The notes: generated by a model not told the origin, from the sequence alone. 64,000 nucleotides of DNA from Marinactinospora thermotolerans DSM 45154 (GCF_900167435.1 NZ_FUWS01000015.1:41761-105760), one strand, 5' to 3'; positions 35,451 to 45,192 are shown, numbered from the stretch's first letter. Made by a program: numbers and translations.

Positions 35451-37249
35451 GTGTTCTCCTCGGGGTCGGATCGGACCGCCCAGTCGAGCAGTCCGAGGAA
35501 GGACTGGTTGAGCGCCGCGGTGTCGGCCGGACGCAGGGGGTGTCGCCCGTGCAGCAGCGCCTGGCCGTACAGCGAGCGCACGGCCAGGGCGATGAGGTCG
35601 GGGTCGGTCAGCGTCGTCACGCGCCGGGTGAGGGGGTTGGCGTGGTTGAGCACCAGCCGGGGACGGTCCGCGGCGAGCGCCGGCTCCAAAGCGCCCAGCA
35701 CGTCGGCCCACAAAGGGTCGGCCGCGGCCCGGGACTCGTTGAGTTCCGCCTGGTGCTCGGCGGCCCGGCTGGTCAGGTAGAGCGCGGGCACCGCGGCCGG
35801 GGCGTACTCGCGGACCACGACGGCGCACCCCAGGGGGTCCATCGCGCCCTCGGCCGCGGCGAGGAAGTCGCGCAGGCGCAGTCCGGTGGCGGAGTCGACC
35901 ATGCCGAACCTGGTGCTGAGCTCGCCGGGGTCCAGAGGGCGCAGCCGCAGCTTCGGATCCAGCTCGCCCAGGCGCTCGATGATCTCGGCGTCGTAGACGT
36001 AGCCGCCGTTGACCAGGCCGATGCCCTGCGCGGCCGAGACCGCCGAGAGGCCGCGGAACTCGTCGACGTCGCGGGTGAAGCGGGCGTCGGGGTGGCGGCG
36101 GGCGAACTCCGCGAGCGTCATCGCGCCGTCGCTGGTCTCGAACTCCAGCCAGCGGTAGACCAGCTCCAGCATGCCGTCGTCGTGGACGGCGAGGGCCTTG
36201 ACCCCGATGTGGTGCAACCGCAGGAACTCGCGCAACCGGGTGGGGTCGCTCTGGGACAGGGCGACCAGCCAGTCGCGCAGCCGCTCGCCCAGCGCCTCTC
36301 GGACGTGGCCGAGCAGGTCGTCCTCGTACAGCGCCTCGCGCGAGGCCGTGGGACGCAGCTCCTCCGCGTCGACCACACAGCGGACGAAGAACGCCCAATC
36401 GGGCAGCAGGTCGGGGACGTTGCCGGCGAGCAGCATGCGTTTGAGGTAGACCCGGTGGGTGGCCCGGGCCGTGGGATTGGCCGATGTGGGCAGGACGAAG
36501 GCGACGCCGCTCAGGCCGGCCTCGGGGACCTCCAGGTCGATGATGTCGAGCGGGGTGAACCCGAACAGTTCGCGGCAGTAGGACTCCAGCGCGGCTCTTC
36601 GCCGGGCGGGCGTGGCGTGGGCGGCCCGCCAGGGCACCGCGTCGCCGGTGACGGGGGTGGGGCCGACGGTCAGCGTGACGGGGAGCAGGGAGCCGTACTC
36701 ACGGGCGAGTTCGGTGATCGTGCGGGTGGTGAACCACTCCTCGCAGCCGGGGCGGGGGCGCAGCACGACCGTCGTGCCGACCTCGGGCCGCTCCTCGGCG
36801 GCCTTCTCCACGCGGTAGCGGCCGTCGGCCCGCCCGATCCAGCGGATCGTCGGCCCTCCCCCGGCCGAGCGGGTGACGACCTCCACCTCGTCGGCCACCA
36901 GGAACCCCGACAGGAGGCCGATGCCGAACTGCCCCAGGAACTCGTGCCGGGCGTAGCCCAGTTCGTCGCGCTTGGCCGAGCGTCCGATGGTGGCCAGGAG
37001 CTCGTGCACCTGTTCCTCGGTGAGGCCGATCCCGGAGTCGTGGACCCGCAGGGTGTCGTCTCCTCCGGTGCCCGGCGGCTCGATGTGCACCTCGGCCGGA
37101 GCCTGGGGGTCGGCGGCCCGGCGCGCGGTGATGGCGTCCACGCCGTTTTGCAGCAGTTCGCGCAGGTAGACCCGGGGGCTGGAGTACAGGTGTCGGCTCA
37201 GCAGGTCGACGACTCCGCGCAGATCGACCTGGAAGGCCCGTTCGGCCAC
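35447..37249 (-). CDS. HSP90/HtpG-like ATPase
   Basis: The protein has 600 residues from GTG 37249. The GHKL ATP-binding fold is complete: YLRELLQNGVDAITAR (N box, residues 28-43), VHDSGIGLTEEQVHELLATI (G1 box, 69-88) and FLGQFGIGLLSGFLVADEVE (104-123). These are followed by the Hsp90 middle domain (VVLRPRPGCEEWF, VYLKRMLLAGNVPDLLPDWA, FVRCVVDAEELRPTASREAL). It ends in a shortened C-terminal region containing NHANPLTRRVTTLTDPDLIA. It is slightly shorter than E. coli HtpG (624) and belongs to the actinobacterial HSP90-family set, not canonical HtpG. Immediately followed by the TPR gene (GTGA overlap). Confidence 0.9.
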   Translation of the reverse strand: MAERAFQVDLRGVVDLLSRHLYSSPRVYLRELLQNGVDAITARRAADPQAPAEVHIEPPGTGGDDTLRVHDSGIGLTEEQVHELLATIGRSAKRDELGYARHEFLGQFGIGLLSGFLVADEVEVVTRSAGGGPTIRWIGRADGRYRVEKAAEERPEVGTTVVLRPRPGCEEWFTTRTITELAREYGSLLPVTLTVGPTPVTGDAVPWRAAHATPARRRAALESYCRELFGFTPLDIIDLEVPEAGLSGVAFVLPTSANPTARATHRVYLKRMLLAGNVPDLLPDWAFFVRCVVDAEELRPTASREALYEDDLLGHVREALGERLRDWLVALSQSDPTRLREFLRLHHIGVKALAVHDDGMLELVYRWLEFETSDGAMTLAEFARRHPDARFTRDVDEFRGLSAVSAAQGIGLVNGGYVYDAEIIERLGELDPKLRLRPLDPGELSTRFGMVDSATGLRLRDFLAAAEGAMDPLGCAVVVREYAPAAVPALYLTSRAAEHQAELNESRAAADPLWADVLGALEPALAADRPRLVLNHANPLTRRVTTLTDPDLIALAVRSLYGQALLHGRHPLRPADTAALNQSFLGLLDWAVRSDPEENT

Positions 37250-37380
37250 GTCTCGTCCTCTCCCGCCGCATGACGCCCCACGCGCCCGCGCGGGATGCGG
37301 CGGTTGAACCGTAACGCAGACCGATGACGGTTTTGCCGCTTTTTTGCCTGGGTGCTCGTCCCGCGGCCACGCCCCCTTGA

Positions 37381-37406
37381 CGGTGCCGCCCGGGAAGGCG
37401 GCACCG
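37381..37406 (-). terminator. Terminator of mshC
   Basis: Perfect 10-bp inverted repeat (37381-37390 with 37397-37406), 6-base loop, 18 bases past the mshC stop codon. Confidence 0.7.
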
Positions 37407-37423
37407 GAGCGGGAGAGCGGCGG

Positions 37424-38650
37424 CTACAGCTCGACGCCGAGGAGAGCGTCCACCGTGGCGCGTACCAGCGCCGGCGCCTCGGGGTCCGCCCCCTCACCGG
37501 CCAGGACCGCCGCGGCCCAGGCGTCGACGGCCGCGACGGCGGTGGCCGTGTCAAGGTCGTCGGCCAGGGCGGCGCGGACGCGGTCGAGCACCGGAGCGGC
37601 GTCGGGGCCGGAGGAGGCCGCCACCGCGGCCCGCCAGCGCTCCAGGCGCTCGGTGGCGCCGGCCAGCTCGGCGTCGGTCCACTCCCAGGCCGTGGCGTAG
37701 TGGTGCGGCAGCATGGCCAGGCGGATGGCCATCGGGTCGACCCCGGCGGCGCGCAGGCGGGAGACGAAGACGAGGTTGCCACGCGACTTCGACATCTTCT
37801 CGCCGTCCAGGCCGACCATGCCGACGTGGACGTAGTTGCGCGCCTGGGGGTGGGTGCCGGTGGCACAGCGGGCCTCGGCCGCGCCCATCTCGTGGTGGGG
37901 GAAGACGAGGTCGTCTCCACCCCCGTTGACGTCGAAGCCCATGCCGAGCTCGCGCAGCGAGATGGCGCTGCACTCGACGTGCCAGCCGGGGCGGCCACGT
38001 CCCAGCGAGGTGTCCCAGGCCGGCTCGCCCGGCCGCTCGGCCCGCCAGAGCAGCCAGTCCAGCGGATCCTTCTTCCCGGAACGCTGCGGGTCGCCCCCGC
38101 GCTCGGCGAACAGCCGCAGCATCTCCTCGCGGTCCAGGCCGCTGACCTCGCCGAACCCGCGGGCCGCGGCCACCGAGAAGTAGATGTCGCCGTCGAGCTC
38201 ATAGGTGGCGCCGCGGGCCCGCAGCTTCTCGATGAACTCGACGATGAGGTCGATGGACTCGACGACGCCCACGTAGGCGCGCGGCGGCAGGATGCGCAGC
38301 GCCGCCATGTCCTCGCGGAACACCTGGATCTCGCGCTCGGCCAGTGCCCGCCAGTCCTCGCCGGTGGCCTCGGCGCGCTCCAGCAGCGGGTCGTCGATGT
38401 CGGTGGTGTTCTGGACGTAGTCGACCTGGTGGCCCGCGTCCCGCCAGACCCTGTTGACCAGGTCGAAGGTCAGGTAGGTGAAGGCGTGCCCCAGGTGGGC
38501 GGCGTCGTAGGGGGTGATGCCGCAGACATACATCCGCGCGGTCGGCCCCGGGTCGGTGGTACGCAGGCCACCGGTGACGGTGTCGTGGACGCGGAGTGGC
38601 CCGCCGTTACCGGGCAGGCTGGCGATGTCGGGCGCAGACCAGGAACGCAT
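37424..38650 (-). CDS. mshC: Cysteine:GlcN-Ins ligase of mycothiol biosynthesis
   Basis: The protein has 408 residues. MshC joins cysteine to 1D-myo-inositol-2-amino-2-deoxyglucopyranoside using ATP, the committed step before acetylation to mycothiol. It is a cysteinyl-tRNA synthetase paralogue: [20 protein letters not shown] (zinc Cys and the HLGH-type HIGH motif) is near residues 40-59, the zinc-site segment [13 protein letters not shown] is near 222, [11 protein letters not shown] is near 250 and [14 protein letters not shown] (KMSKS) is near 285. Length and the short C-terminus distinguish it from true CysS. ATG 38650 appears leaderless. Confidence 0.97.
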   Translation of the reverse strand: MRSWSAPDIASLPGNGGPLRVHDTVTGGLRTTDPGPTARMYVCGITPYDAAHLGHAFTYLTFDLVNRVWRDAGHQVDYVQNTTDIDDPLLERAEATGEDWRALAEREIQVFREDMAALRILPPRAYVGVVESIDLIVEFIEKLRARGATYELDGDIYFSVAAARGFGEVSGLDREEMLRLFAERGGDPQRSGKKDPLDWLLWRAERPGEPAWDTSLGRGRPGWHVECSAISLRELGMGFDVNGGGDDLVFPHHEMGAAEARCATGTHPQARNYVHVGMVGLDGEKMSKSRGNLVFVSRLRAAGVDPMAIRLAMLPHHYATAWEWTDAELAGATERLERWRAAVAASSGPDAAPVLDRVRAALADDLDTATAVAAVDAWAAAVLAGEGADPEAPALVRATVDALLGVEL

Positions 38651-38657
38651 AACGTAG

Positions 38658-38663
38658 AGACTA
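38658..38663 (-). promoter_or_regulatory. -10 box of leaderless mshC
   Basis: TAGTCT (read on the minus strand) ends seven bases before ATG 38650, with no SD between. Confidence 0.5.
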
Positions 38664-38746
38664 TCCGCCCATCTGGGCGGAAAAGGTGGTGACGCAGGGT
38701 TTCCCGGAGTGAGATGGGTCGGCGGGGGCTCTGCGCCCCCGCGCGG

Positions 38747-39004
38747 TCACGCCCCGTTCCGGTGGAGCCGGACGATCAACCCGACGCTGGCCGCCACCGC
38801 GCACCCGCACACAACGGCCATGGCGTGGTTGCCCAGACGCCAGTGGACGAGGGCGGCCACGAGCGCGACGACGTAGAGTAACCAGTATGACGCCGGTTCC
38901 CAGGAGAGGTGGGCGGATCCGCCCATGTCCCCCGGTCCGGGTGACGGCCCAGGCACCGGGACACGCACCTCCTCACGCATCGGACGCCCGGCGTCGTGCC
39001 TCAT
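38747..39004 (-). CDS. Small membrane protein
   Basis: The frame has 85 residues. The first 30 are charged and Pro/Gly-rich, followed by two hydrophobic segments (YWLLYVVALVAALVHW and MAVVCGCAVAASVGLIV) and a basic end. The start may lie further in (ATG near MREEVRV or MGGSAHL). No family is recognised. It sits upstream of mshC on the same strand but before the mshC promoter box. Confidence 0.4.
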   Translation of the reverse strand: MRHDAGRPMREEVRVPVPGPSPGPGDMGGSAHLSWEPASYWLLYVVALVAALVHWRLGNHAMAVVCGCAVAASVGLIVRLHRNGA

Positions 39005-39109
39005 CGGCCCCGCCGACAGCCCGTTGCTCGTTGTTTACGCTGGAGAGGACGTGTTTCCCGGGACATGGGTTTACCCGTGGGCGGGTGCGGATGCGCGCCG
39101 CCCGGTCCC

Positions 39110-39913
39110 TCAGCCGACCATGTACCAGGCCCCGGGGTCGCCCGGGCTCCCGTTGAACGCGTAGCGCACCACCCCCGGCGCGACGGCCAGCAGGGTCACC
39201 GACGTGCTGGCCCAGGCGCGCCCGCCGGGCAGATCCATCCGGGCGAACAGGGCGGAGGAGTCCCCGCCCTCCTCCCCTGCGCCGCGCGCGGGCCCGGCCG
39301 CGGCCTCGTTCACGAGGGACAGCCAGCCGCCCCAGATCTCCTCCGGCCGGCTCGCGGCGCGCAGCTCCCCGGCCCCCGTCCGTGGAAGTGCCGCGGTGAA
39401 CAGCGGCGCGTGGCGGCGGGCCCGGGGAGCCTCGGGATCCCAGCCGCTGTTGACGAGGACGTGCACCCCGGGCGGCAGCCTCCTGCCTAGGAGCCGGGCG
39501 CCGTCCCAGGAGTACAGGACCGCCTCCGCCGGATCGGCCCGCAGCAGGTGGAAGGGGTCGAAGCGCGCCGCCTCGGCCGCGTCCGGCACCGCTCCGTGGG
39601 CCGCCGCCGACAAGGGGAGCTCTCCACGGCTGCTCCGGCCGGCCGGCCCGCCCTCCTCGGCCGGCGCGCGCTCCATCCTCGGGGTGACCTCGGGAAACCC
39701 GTTCAGTACGGCGCCCACGCGCGGGACGGCCCCCGGGGCGACCGCCAGCCACGTTCCGCCCGCTCGCAGGTCCCGTCCCCCCACGACCTCGGGCAGCCTT
39801 GGCCAGTGCCGGGCGGGCGGCAGCCAAGGACGATCGGTCATCTCATCGCGCACGGCCGCGATCAGCAGCGGAACCGGCGCCGCCGGATCGTGGAAGACGA
39901 CGACCGTGCACAT
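39110..39913 (-). CDS. NRDE/TANGO2-family protein
   Basis: The protein has 267 residues from ATG 39913, giving the family's hallmark start MCTVVV (Cys at position 2); the longer frame to 39946 adds a spacer only. Further landmarks are AAVRDEMTDRPWLPPARHWP (the N-R-D-E region, here with VRDE), GRDLRAGGTWLAVA, VLNG and VHVLVNSGWD. The protein belongs to the TANGO2/NRDE family, linked in eukaryotes to haem or lipid handling; its bacterial role is not established. It is transcribed divergently from the P-type ATPase gene. Confidence 0.85.
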   Translation of the reverse strand: MCTVVVFHDPAAPVPLLIAAVRDEMTDRPWLPPARHWPRLPEVVGGRDLRAGGTWLAVAPGAVPRVGAVLNGFPEVTPRMERAPAEEGGPAGRSSRGELPLSAAAHGAVPDAAEAARFDPFHLLRADPAEAVLYSWDGARLLGRRLPPGVHVLVNSGWDPEAPRARRHAPLFTAALPRTGAGELRAASRPEEIWGGWLSLVNEAAAGPARGAGEEGGDSSALFARMDLPGGRAWASTSVTLLAVAPGVVRYAFNGSPGDPGAWYMVG

Positions 39914-40143
39914 GGGGCCTCCCTTCGGCGCCGGACCGGCCGGCACGGGAACCGGACCGAACCCGGGAAGCGGGTGCGAACACCCGATCCACTCGTGATG
40001 GTGGCACTACCGCAGCGGGATCGTCCCTCCCATAAGCTCAGCGCAGCGCCCGCAGGCCCCTATTGTGGCAGCGGCCCCTCCACGCGCTTCGCGCGGGACG
40101 GGCCTGCCGGCCGCGGGCCTTCCCGCCCCGAGATGGAGAACGG

Positions 40144-42564
40144 ATGTCCGACTACAACGGCCGGCAACCTCCCGCCGCGCCCGTCCTCGACAAGGCGCGC
40201 GGCCTGAGCTCGGCCGAAGTGGCCGAACGGATCGCGGCCGGACAGGCCAACGACGTCCCGGTCCGGTCCGGGCGGACGGTCGGCCAGATCGTCCGCGCCA
40301 ACCTGTTCACCAGGATCAACGCGATGGTCGCGGTGCTGTTCGCGATCATCGCGGTCATCGGCCCCCTTCAAGACGGCCTGTTCGCCCTGGTCATCGTCTT
40401 CAACACGCTGATCGGGATCGTGCAGGAGCTGCGCGCCAAGCGCACGCTGGACCGGCTCGCCATCGTCAACGCGGCGCGTCCGCGGGTGCTGCGTGACGGC
40501 GCCACCGTCGACGTGGCCACCCAGGAGGTGGTCATGGACGACGTCATCGAGATCGGTCAGGGCGAACAGGCCGTGGTCGACGGCGTGGTGGTGTCGGCCT
40601 CCGCCCTTGAGGTGGACGAGTCGCTGCTCACCGGCGAGTCCGACCCGGTGCTCAAACGCCCCGGCGACCCGATCCTGTCGGGCAGCTTCGTGGTGGCCGG
40701 TAGCGGCCTGTTCCGGGCCACCCGGGTGGGGCGCGCCGCCTACGCCGCGCGGCTGGCCGAGGAGGCGAGCCGGTTCGGACTGGTCCGTTCGGAGCTGCGC
40801 TCGGGCGTGGACCGGATCCTGCGCATCATCACCTGGCTGCTGCTGCCCACCGGCGCGCTGCTCATCTACAGCCAGCTGTTCCTCGGCGGCCACGTCACCG
40901 ACGCGACGTCGAGCGGCGGGACGATCTCGGGTCCGCTGGCCGACGCGCTGCGCGGCACGGTGGCGGCGCTGGTGTCCATGATCCCCGAGGGGCTGGTGCT
41001 GCTCATCAGCATCGCGTTCGCGGTCGGGGTGGTCCGCCTGGGACGGCGCCACTGCCTGGTGCAGGAACTGCCCGCGATCGAGGGGCTGGCCCGCGTCGAC
41101 GTGGTGTGCACGGACAAGACCGGCACGCTCACGGAGAACGGGATGCGGGTGGCCGAGGTGCGGGTGCTCGACCCCACGGGGGCGCACTCCGTCGACGACA
41201 TCCTGGCGGCGCTGGCCGCCGCCGACCCCAGCCCCAACCGCAGCATGGCCGCGATCGCCGAGGCCCACCCCAGCGCCCCCACGTGGCCGGTCGTCGCCGT
41301 CGCCGCGTTCTCCTCGGCCCGCAAGTGGAGCGGGGCGACCCTGAAGACCCCCGACGGCGAACGGCACTGGGTGATCGGCGCCCCCGACGTCCTGGCCCCG
41401 CCGACGAGCCCGGTCGCGGCCGACGCCGAACGGATCGGGGCGGCTGGACTGCGGGTGCTGCTGCTGGCCCGGGCCGGCGAACGGGTGGACCGGGAGAACG
41501 CCCCCGGCGAGGTCGCCCCGGTCGCGCTGGTCGTGCTGGAGCAGCGGGTGCGCGACGACGCCGCCGCGACACTGCGCTACTTCGCCGACCAGGACGTCGA
41601 GGTCAAGGTCGTCTCCGGCGACAACGCGACCTCGGTGGGCGCCGTGGCCCGCGAGCTGGGACTGCCCGGCGCGGACGCCCCGGTGGACGCGCGCGGCCTG
41701 CCCGAGGACGATGGCGACTTCGCCGCGCAGGTCGAACAGGGCCGGGTGTTCGGCCGGGTCTCCCCCGAGCACAAGCGGTCGATGGTCACCGGCCTCCAGG
41801 AACGCGGCCACACCGTCGCCATGACCGGCGACGGGGTCAACGACGTGCTCGCGTTGAAACAGGCCGACATCGGCGTCGCGATGGGGTCGGGCAGCCCGGC
41901 CGCGCGCTCGGTCGCCCAGATCGTGCTGCTGGACGACCGGTTCGCCACGCTGCCCCACGTCGTCGCCGAGGGGCGGCGCGTGATCGGCAACATCGAACGG
42001 GTGGCCAACCTCTTCCTGACCAAGACGGTGTACTCGATGACGATGGTCACGATCGTCGGCCTGATCGGAGTGGCCTACCCCTTCTTCCCCCGGCACGCGA
42101 CCCTGATCAACGCGCTCACCTTCGGCATCCCGTCGTTCTTCCTGGCCCTGGCCCCCAACGGGGAGCGCGCCCGTCCCGGTTTCGTCGGGCGGACGCTGCG
42201 CCTGGCCGTCCCGGCCGGGCTGGTCAGCGGTATCGCCGCGGTGACCACCTACCTGCTCGTGCTCGACGGCGCGGCCACGCCCACGCTCGCCGACCGCACG
42301 GCCGTGGTGGTCACCCTGTGCGCGACGACGCTGTGGGTGCTGCTGCTGGTCGCCAAGCCCTATGTGTGGTGGAAGGTCGCGCTGGTCGGGGCGATGGCGG
42401 GGCTGTTGCTCGTGGCCCTGTTCAGCCCCGCCGGCCAGGCCTTCTTCGCGTTGGACACCGGCGACCCCGCCAAGCTGGTCACGGGCCTGGTGGTGGCCGG
42501 CGCGGCGGCCACGCTCATCACCGTCATCCGCCTCGTGGACGACCGTCTGCTGCGCCGTTCCTGA
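40144..42564 (+). CDS. P-type cation ATPase, CtpE-like
   Basis: The protein has 806 residues from ATG 40144; upstream codons in the frame are Arg/Pro-rich and were rejected. All P-type landmarks are present: LLTGESDPV (actuator), MIPEGLVLL (M4), [12 protein letters not shown] (phosphorylation Asp), a compact nucleotide-binding domain, and [20 protein letters not shown] (hinge). About eight to ten transmembrane helices can be drawn. The PEGL sequence in M4 and the overall length match actinobacterial CtpE, reported as a calcium-uptake ATPase in mycobacteria; substrate here is inferred. It interrupts the mshC-SCO1664-DUF3090 neighbourhood. Confidence 0.9.
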   Translation: MSDYNGRQPPAAPVLDKARGLSSAEVAERIAAGQANDVPVRSGRTVGQIVRANLFTRINAMVAVLFAIIAVIGPLQDGLFALVIVFNTLIGIVQELRAKRTLDRLAIVNAARPRVLRDGATVDVATQEVVMDDVIEIGQGEQAVVDGVVVSASALEVDESLLTGESDPVLKRPGDPILSGSFVVAGSGLFRATRVGRAAYAARLAEEASRFGLVRSELRSGVDRILRIITWLLLPTGALLIYSQLFLGGHVTDATSSGGTISGPLADALRGTVAALVSMIPEGLVLLISIAFAVGVVRLGRRHCLVQELPAIEGLARVDVVCTDKTGTLTENGMRVAEVRVLDPTGAHSVDDILAALAAADPSPNRSMAAIAEAHPSAPTWPVVAVAAFSSARKWSGATLKTPDGERHWVIGAPDVLAPPTSPVAADAERIGAAGLRVLLLARAGERVDRENAPGEVAPVALVVLEQRVRDDAAATLRYFADQDVEVKVVSGDNATSVGAVARELGLPGADAPVDARGLPEDDGDFAAQVEQGRVFGRVSPEHKRSMVTGLQERGHTVAMTGDGVNDVLALKQADIGVAMGSGSPAARSVAQIVLLDDRFATLPHVVAEGRRVIGNIERVANLFLTKTVYSMTMVTIVGLIGVAYPFFPRHATLINALTFGIPSFFLALAPNGERARPGFVGRTLRLAVPAGLVSGIAAVTTYLLVLDGAATPTLADRTAVVVTLCATTLWVLLLVAKPYVWWKVALVGAMAGLLLVALFSPAGQAFFALDTGDPAKLVTGLVVAGAAATLITVIRLVDDRLLRRS

Positions 42565-42600
42565 GGCGTCCCGGCCCGGCGCGCGGGCCGTGGAGCGCGC

Positions 42601-42632
42601 CGCCGGCCGCCCCGTGGAGGGGGCGGCCGGCG
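42601..42632. terminator. Bidirectional terminator between ctpE-like and SCO1664-family genes
   Basis: Perfect 13-bp inverted repeat (42601-42613 with 42620-42632), 6-base loop, between convergent stop codons. Confidence 0.75.
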
Positions 42633-42673
42633 GCGCTGTGCCGGGGCGGGGTCACGCTCCAAAGGAGCGGGGG

Positions 42674-43417
42674 TCAGACGGGCGGCCAGGGGACCGCGGG
42701 CCAGTCCGGGGAGGGATAGGGGTGGATCCGGTGCTCGCACAGGATCTCCACCCGGCGGACCATCGCGTAGCGCTCGGGGCCGGTGAGGTGGCGGGCGAGT
42801 TCGGCGTTCAACGGGTCGTCGGGCTCGGCCAGCCGCCCGCGCAACCGGACCAGGGCCTCCAGGGCCTCCTGGGTCAGGGGTTCGCCCCGCCACTGCCACA
42901 GCACCGTGCGCAGCTTGTACTCCTCGGCGAAGGAGACGCCGTGGTCGCATCCGTAGAGGTGGCCCTCCCGTGTCGGCAGGAGGTGGCCGATCTTGCGGTC
43001 GGAGTTGTTGATGACGGCGTCGAAGACCGCCATGCGGCGCAGCCCCTGGTGATCCTCACGCCGCGACAGCTCGATCAGGTCGGCCTCGGGGTCGCCGTCG
43101 ATCCACAGCTGCACCATGCCCTCGCCGTAGGGGCCGTCGCGGTGGACCGTGGGCGGGACGATCGACCAGCCCAGGGCCTCGGAGACGGCGTAGGCCGCGA
43201 CCTCGCGGCCGGCGAGGGTGCCGTCGGGGAAGTCCCACAGCGGGCGCTCCCCCGCGACGGGTTTGTACACGCACGCCGCGCTGGCCCCCGCGGCGCTGAC
43301 CGTGCAGTACAGGGTGACGTTCGAGGCGTCGGCCAGCCGGCCGGCCACCGAGAGCTCCCCCACCCGCAGGAGCTCCTCGGCGTCGGTGGTGGTGAGTCCG
43401 TCGAAGGACGCGGTCAT
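42674..43417 (-). CDS. SCO1664-family protein (kinase-like fold)
   Basis: The protein has 247 residues from ATG 43417 (MTASFDGLTTTDAEELLRVG). The family carries PI3/PI4-kinase or HipA-like features: CVYKPVAGERPLWDFPDGTL (ATP-site Lys and P-loop-like), GREVAAYAVSEALGW, MAVFDAVINNSDRKIGHLL (catalytic D-x5-N-D type loop) and LYGCDHGVSFAEEYKLR (metal-binding D). It belongs to the conserved unit histidine phosphatase - DUF3090 - SCO1664 - mshC; here mshC is 4 kb away. It starts 29 bases after the DUF3090 stop. Substrate is unknown. Confidence 0.85.
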   Translation of the reverse strand: MTASFDGLTTTDAEELLRVGELSVAGRLADASNVTLYCTVSAAGASAACVYKPVAGERPLWDFPDGTLAGREVAAYAVSEALGWSIVPPTVHRDGPYGEGMVQLWIDGDPEADLIELSRREDHQGLRRMAVFDAVINNSDRKIGHLLPTREGHLYGCDHGVSFAEEYKLRTVLWQWRGEPLTQEALEALVRLRGRLAEPDDPLNAELARHLTGPERYAMVRRVEILCEHRIHPYPSPDWPAVPWPPV

Positions 43418-43446
43418 CTCCCCTCCTGGCCGGGCCGGCCGGAGCA

Positions 43447-44034
43447 TCACCGGCCCGTGGGCTTGTAACCGTTCTGGCGGGGGCAGATATGCCCCGCCGG
43501 GTCGAGCGGCCGGCCGCACAGCGGACAGTTCGGCCGGCCCGCCGCGACGACCCTCATGGCCCGGCCCGCGAAGGCGCGGGCCGCGGCCGGGGTGAGATGG
43601 ACGCGCAGCACGTCGCGGTTGTGGGCCTCCTCGGCGAAGACCTCGAGCTCCGTCTCCGTTCCGTCGGGGTCCAAGGCGGCCTCGGCCGCCGCCTCGTCCA
43701 GTTCCTGCGCCTCGATCACGACCCGGCCGGTGTCGGGGTCCCAGGCCAGCGCCATCGTGCCGACCCGGAAGTCCTCCTCGATCGGCTGCTGCAACGGGGC
43801 GTCGTCGATCGGGTCGGTGGCCGCGAGATCGCCCGCCTGCACGCCGAACCGCTGCCGAACCTCGTCGAGAAGCTCCTCGATGCGCTCGGCGAGCGCCGCG
43901 ACCTGGGCTTTCTCCAAGACGACGCTGGTGATCCGACCGCCGCCGACGGCCTGGAGGAAAAAGGTCCGCTCACCGGGCTGGCCGACGGTACCGGCCACGA
44001 AGCGCTCGGGAGGGTCGTATTGGAACACGGGCAT
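43447..44034 (-). CDS. DUF3090-family protein
   Basis: The protein has 195 residues. The N-terminal MPVFQYDPPERFVAGTVGQP and FFLQAVGGGRITSVVLEKAQ are diagnostic of DUF3090. The C-terminus forms a zinc ribbon: CPLCGRPLDPAGHICPRQNG, with Cys pair CxxC and a second His/Cys pair. Function is unknown; the family always sits with the SCO1664-family kinase-like gene and the MSMEG_4193-like phosphatase, implying a shared pathway. It is leaderless (TAGGGT seven bases before ATG). Confidence 0.92.
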   Translation of the reverse strand: MPVFQYDPPERFVAGTVGQPGERTFFLQAVGGGRITSVVLEKAQVAALAERIEELLDEVRQRFGVQAGDLAATDPIDDAPLQQPIEEDFRVGTMALAWDPDTGRVVIEAQELDEAAAEAALDPDGTETELEVFAEEAHNRDVLRVHLTPAAARAFAGRAMRVVAAGRPNCPLCGRPLDPAGHICPRQNGYKPTGR

Positions 44035-44041
44035 GGCTGAA

Positions 44042-44047
44042 ACCCTA
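44042..44047 (-). promoter_or_regulatory. -10 box of leaderless DUF3090 gene
   Basis: TAGGGT on the minus strand ends seven bases before ATG 44034; no SD is visible. Confidence 0.45.
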
Positions 44048-44102
44048 GAGGATCGTGTCCGCCGTGGCGATCCGGCGGCCCGCCGCCCCGAGGACTAGCC
44101 GT

Positions 44103-44330
44103 TCACATCTCCATCCTGCCGTTGCCGTCGACGATCGTCAGCGCGTGCATCGCCGCGGCGGCGAGCTGGATGAGACCAGCTCGGTTGCTCCAGTCGCAGG
44201 CGATCTCGATCGGACCCGCGTGCAGGATCGCGGTCTGGGAACCGGTGTCGGTCACCCTGGTCTGTCCGGTGAGCTGCCCGGCCCGGATGGTGCAGGGGGC
44301 GGTCCGCCCGCTCTCCATGGCGCCTTCCAT
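44103..44330 (-). CDS. Small hypothetical protein
   Basis: The product is 75 residues from ATG 44330 (or 71 from ATG 44318); the in-frame extension to 44408 overlaps the phosphatase end and is Arg/Gly-rich. The body has strands (TGSQTAILHAGPIEIACDW) and a helix (AGLIQLAAAAMHALTIV). It sits between the phosphatase and DUF3090 genes on the same strand, so it may belong to that unit. No family is recognised. Confidence 0.5.
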   Translation of the reverse strand: MEGAMESGRTAPCTIRAGQLTGQTRVTDTGSQTAILHAGPIEIACDWSNRAGLIQLAAAAMHALTIVDGNGRMEM

Positions 44331-44404
44331 GTCAGCAGACCCTACCCTTCCTCCCCCTCCGCGGGACCGCAATACCCGGGAAACGGGTCGGGCGCAGGGC
44401 GGGG

Positions 44405-45184
44405 TCACCGGTTCTCGTCGCGCGCGCCTCCCGCGCCCCCGCCCACCACCGCGTCGGGTGAGGACTCACCGGGCCGGGGCAGCAGGTCGGCGACGCCACC
44501 GCCCACGTCGTTGGCGCGGAGCAGGAACGGGCGGGTCCGGGTGTAGCGGATGGCGGTGAGCGAGCAGGGGTCGGCCTGGATCCGCTGGAACTGGTCGAGG
44601 TGCAGGCCCAGGGCGTCGGCGACGATCGCCTTGATGACGTCACCGTGGCTGCACACCAGGTAGGCGCTGTCGCCGTCCGGCGCCTGCAACCGCCGGTTCC
44701 AGTCGCGTACCGCGGCCACGGCCCGGTGCGCGGTCTCGGCCAGGCTCTCTCCCCCGGGGAAACGCGCGGCGCTGGGGTGGGCCTGGACGACCTCCCACAG
44801 GGGTTCGCGGGCCAGCTCCGTGAGCGGGCGGCCGGTCCAGTCGCCGTAGCGGCACTCGCCGAAGCGCTCGTCGGTGACGACCTCGCCGACGGAGGAGTTG
44901 GCCGCGGCGACGGCCTCGGCGGTCTCGCGGCAGCGTTCGAGCGGGCTGGAGACGACGGCGGCCAGCCGCAGGGAGCGCAGGCGCGTCGCGAGCGCGGCGG
45001 CCTGGGCCCGCCCCCGTTCGTCGAGGTGCACTCCCGGGGTCCACCCGGCCAGGGTGGCCCCGGTGAGCTCGGTGAGCCCGTGACGGACCAGCAGCAACGT
45101 GACCGAGCCGGTGGGGGAGGTGTCGGCGGAACGGCCGTCCGGGGTCGGGGACCCGCCGGGACGCGGGTGCTCAGGGGTGCCCAT
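44405..45184 (-). CDS. MSMEG_4193-family histidine phosphatase
   Basis: The protein has 259 residues from ATG 45184. The histidine-phosphatase (phosphoglycerate mutase-like) motif LLLVRHGLTELTG is near residue 30. Further pieces are VVSSPLERCRETAEAVA, the catalytic Glu region DERFGECRYGDWTGRPL, and the second catalytic His in YLVCSHGDVIKAIVADALGL. The C-terminus is Gly/Pro-rich. The family is encoded beside DUF3090 and the SCO1664-type gene throughout actinobacteria. Substrate is unknown. TAGGGT eight bases before the ATG suggests a leaderless transcript. Confidence 0.9.
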   Translation of the reverse strand: MGTPEHPRPGGSPTPDGRSADTSPTGSVTLLLVRHGLTELTGATLAGWTPGVHLDERGRAQAAALATRLRSLRLAAVVSSPLERCRETAEAVAAANSSVGEVVTDERFGECRYGDWTGRPLTELAREPLWEVVQAHPSAARFPGGESLAETAHRAVAAVRDWNRRLQAPDGDSAYLVCSHGDVIKAIVADALGLHLDQFQRIQADPCSLTAIRYTRTRPFLLRANDVGGGVADLLPRPGESSPDAVVGGGAGGARDENR

Positions 45185-45192
45185 GGTGGCCC

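Noticed and set aside
32997..35780. 927-codon open frame antisense to the TPR gene
   Set aside because: Low-complexity translation; the TPR frame on the other strand has clear repeats and translational coupling.
40063..40143. N-terminal extension of the P-type ATPase to 40063
   Set aside because: The extra 27 codons are Arg/Pro/Ala-rich and unlike family N-termini; ATG 40144 gives a typical start.
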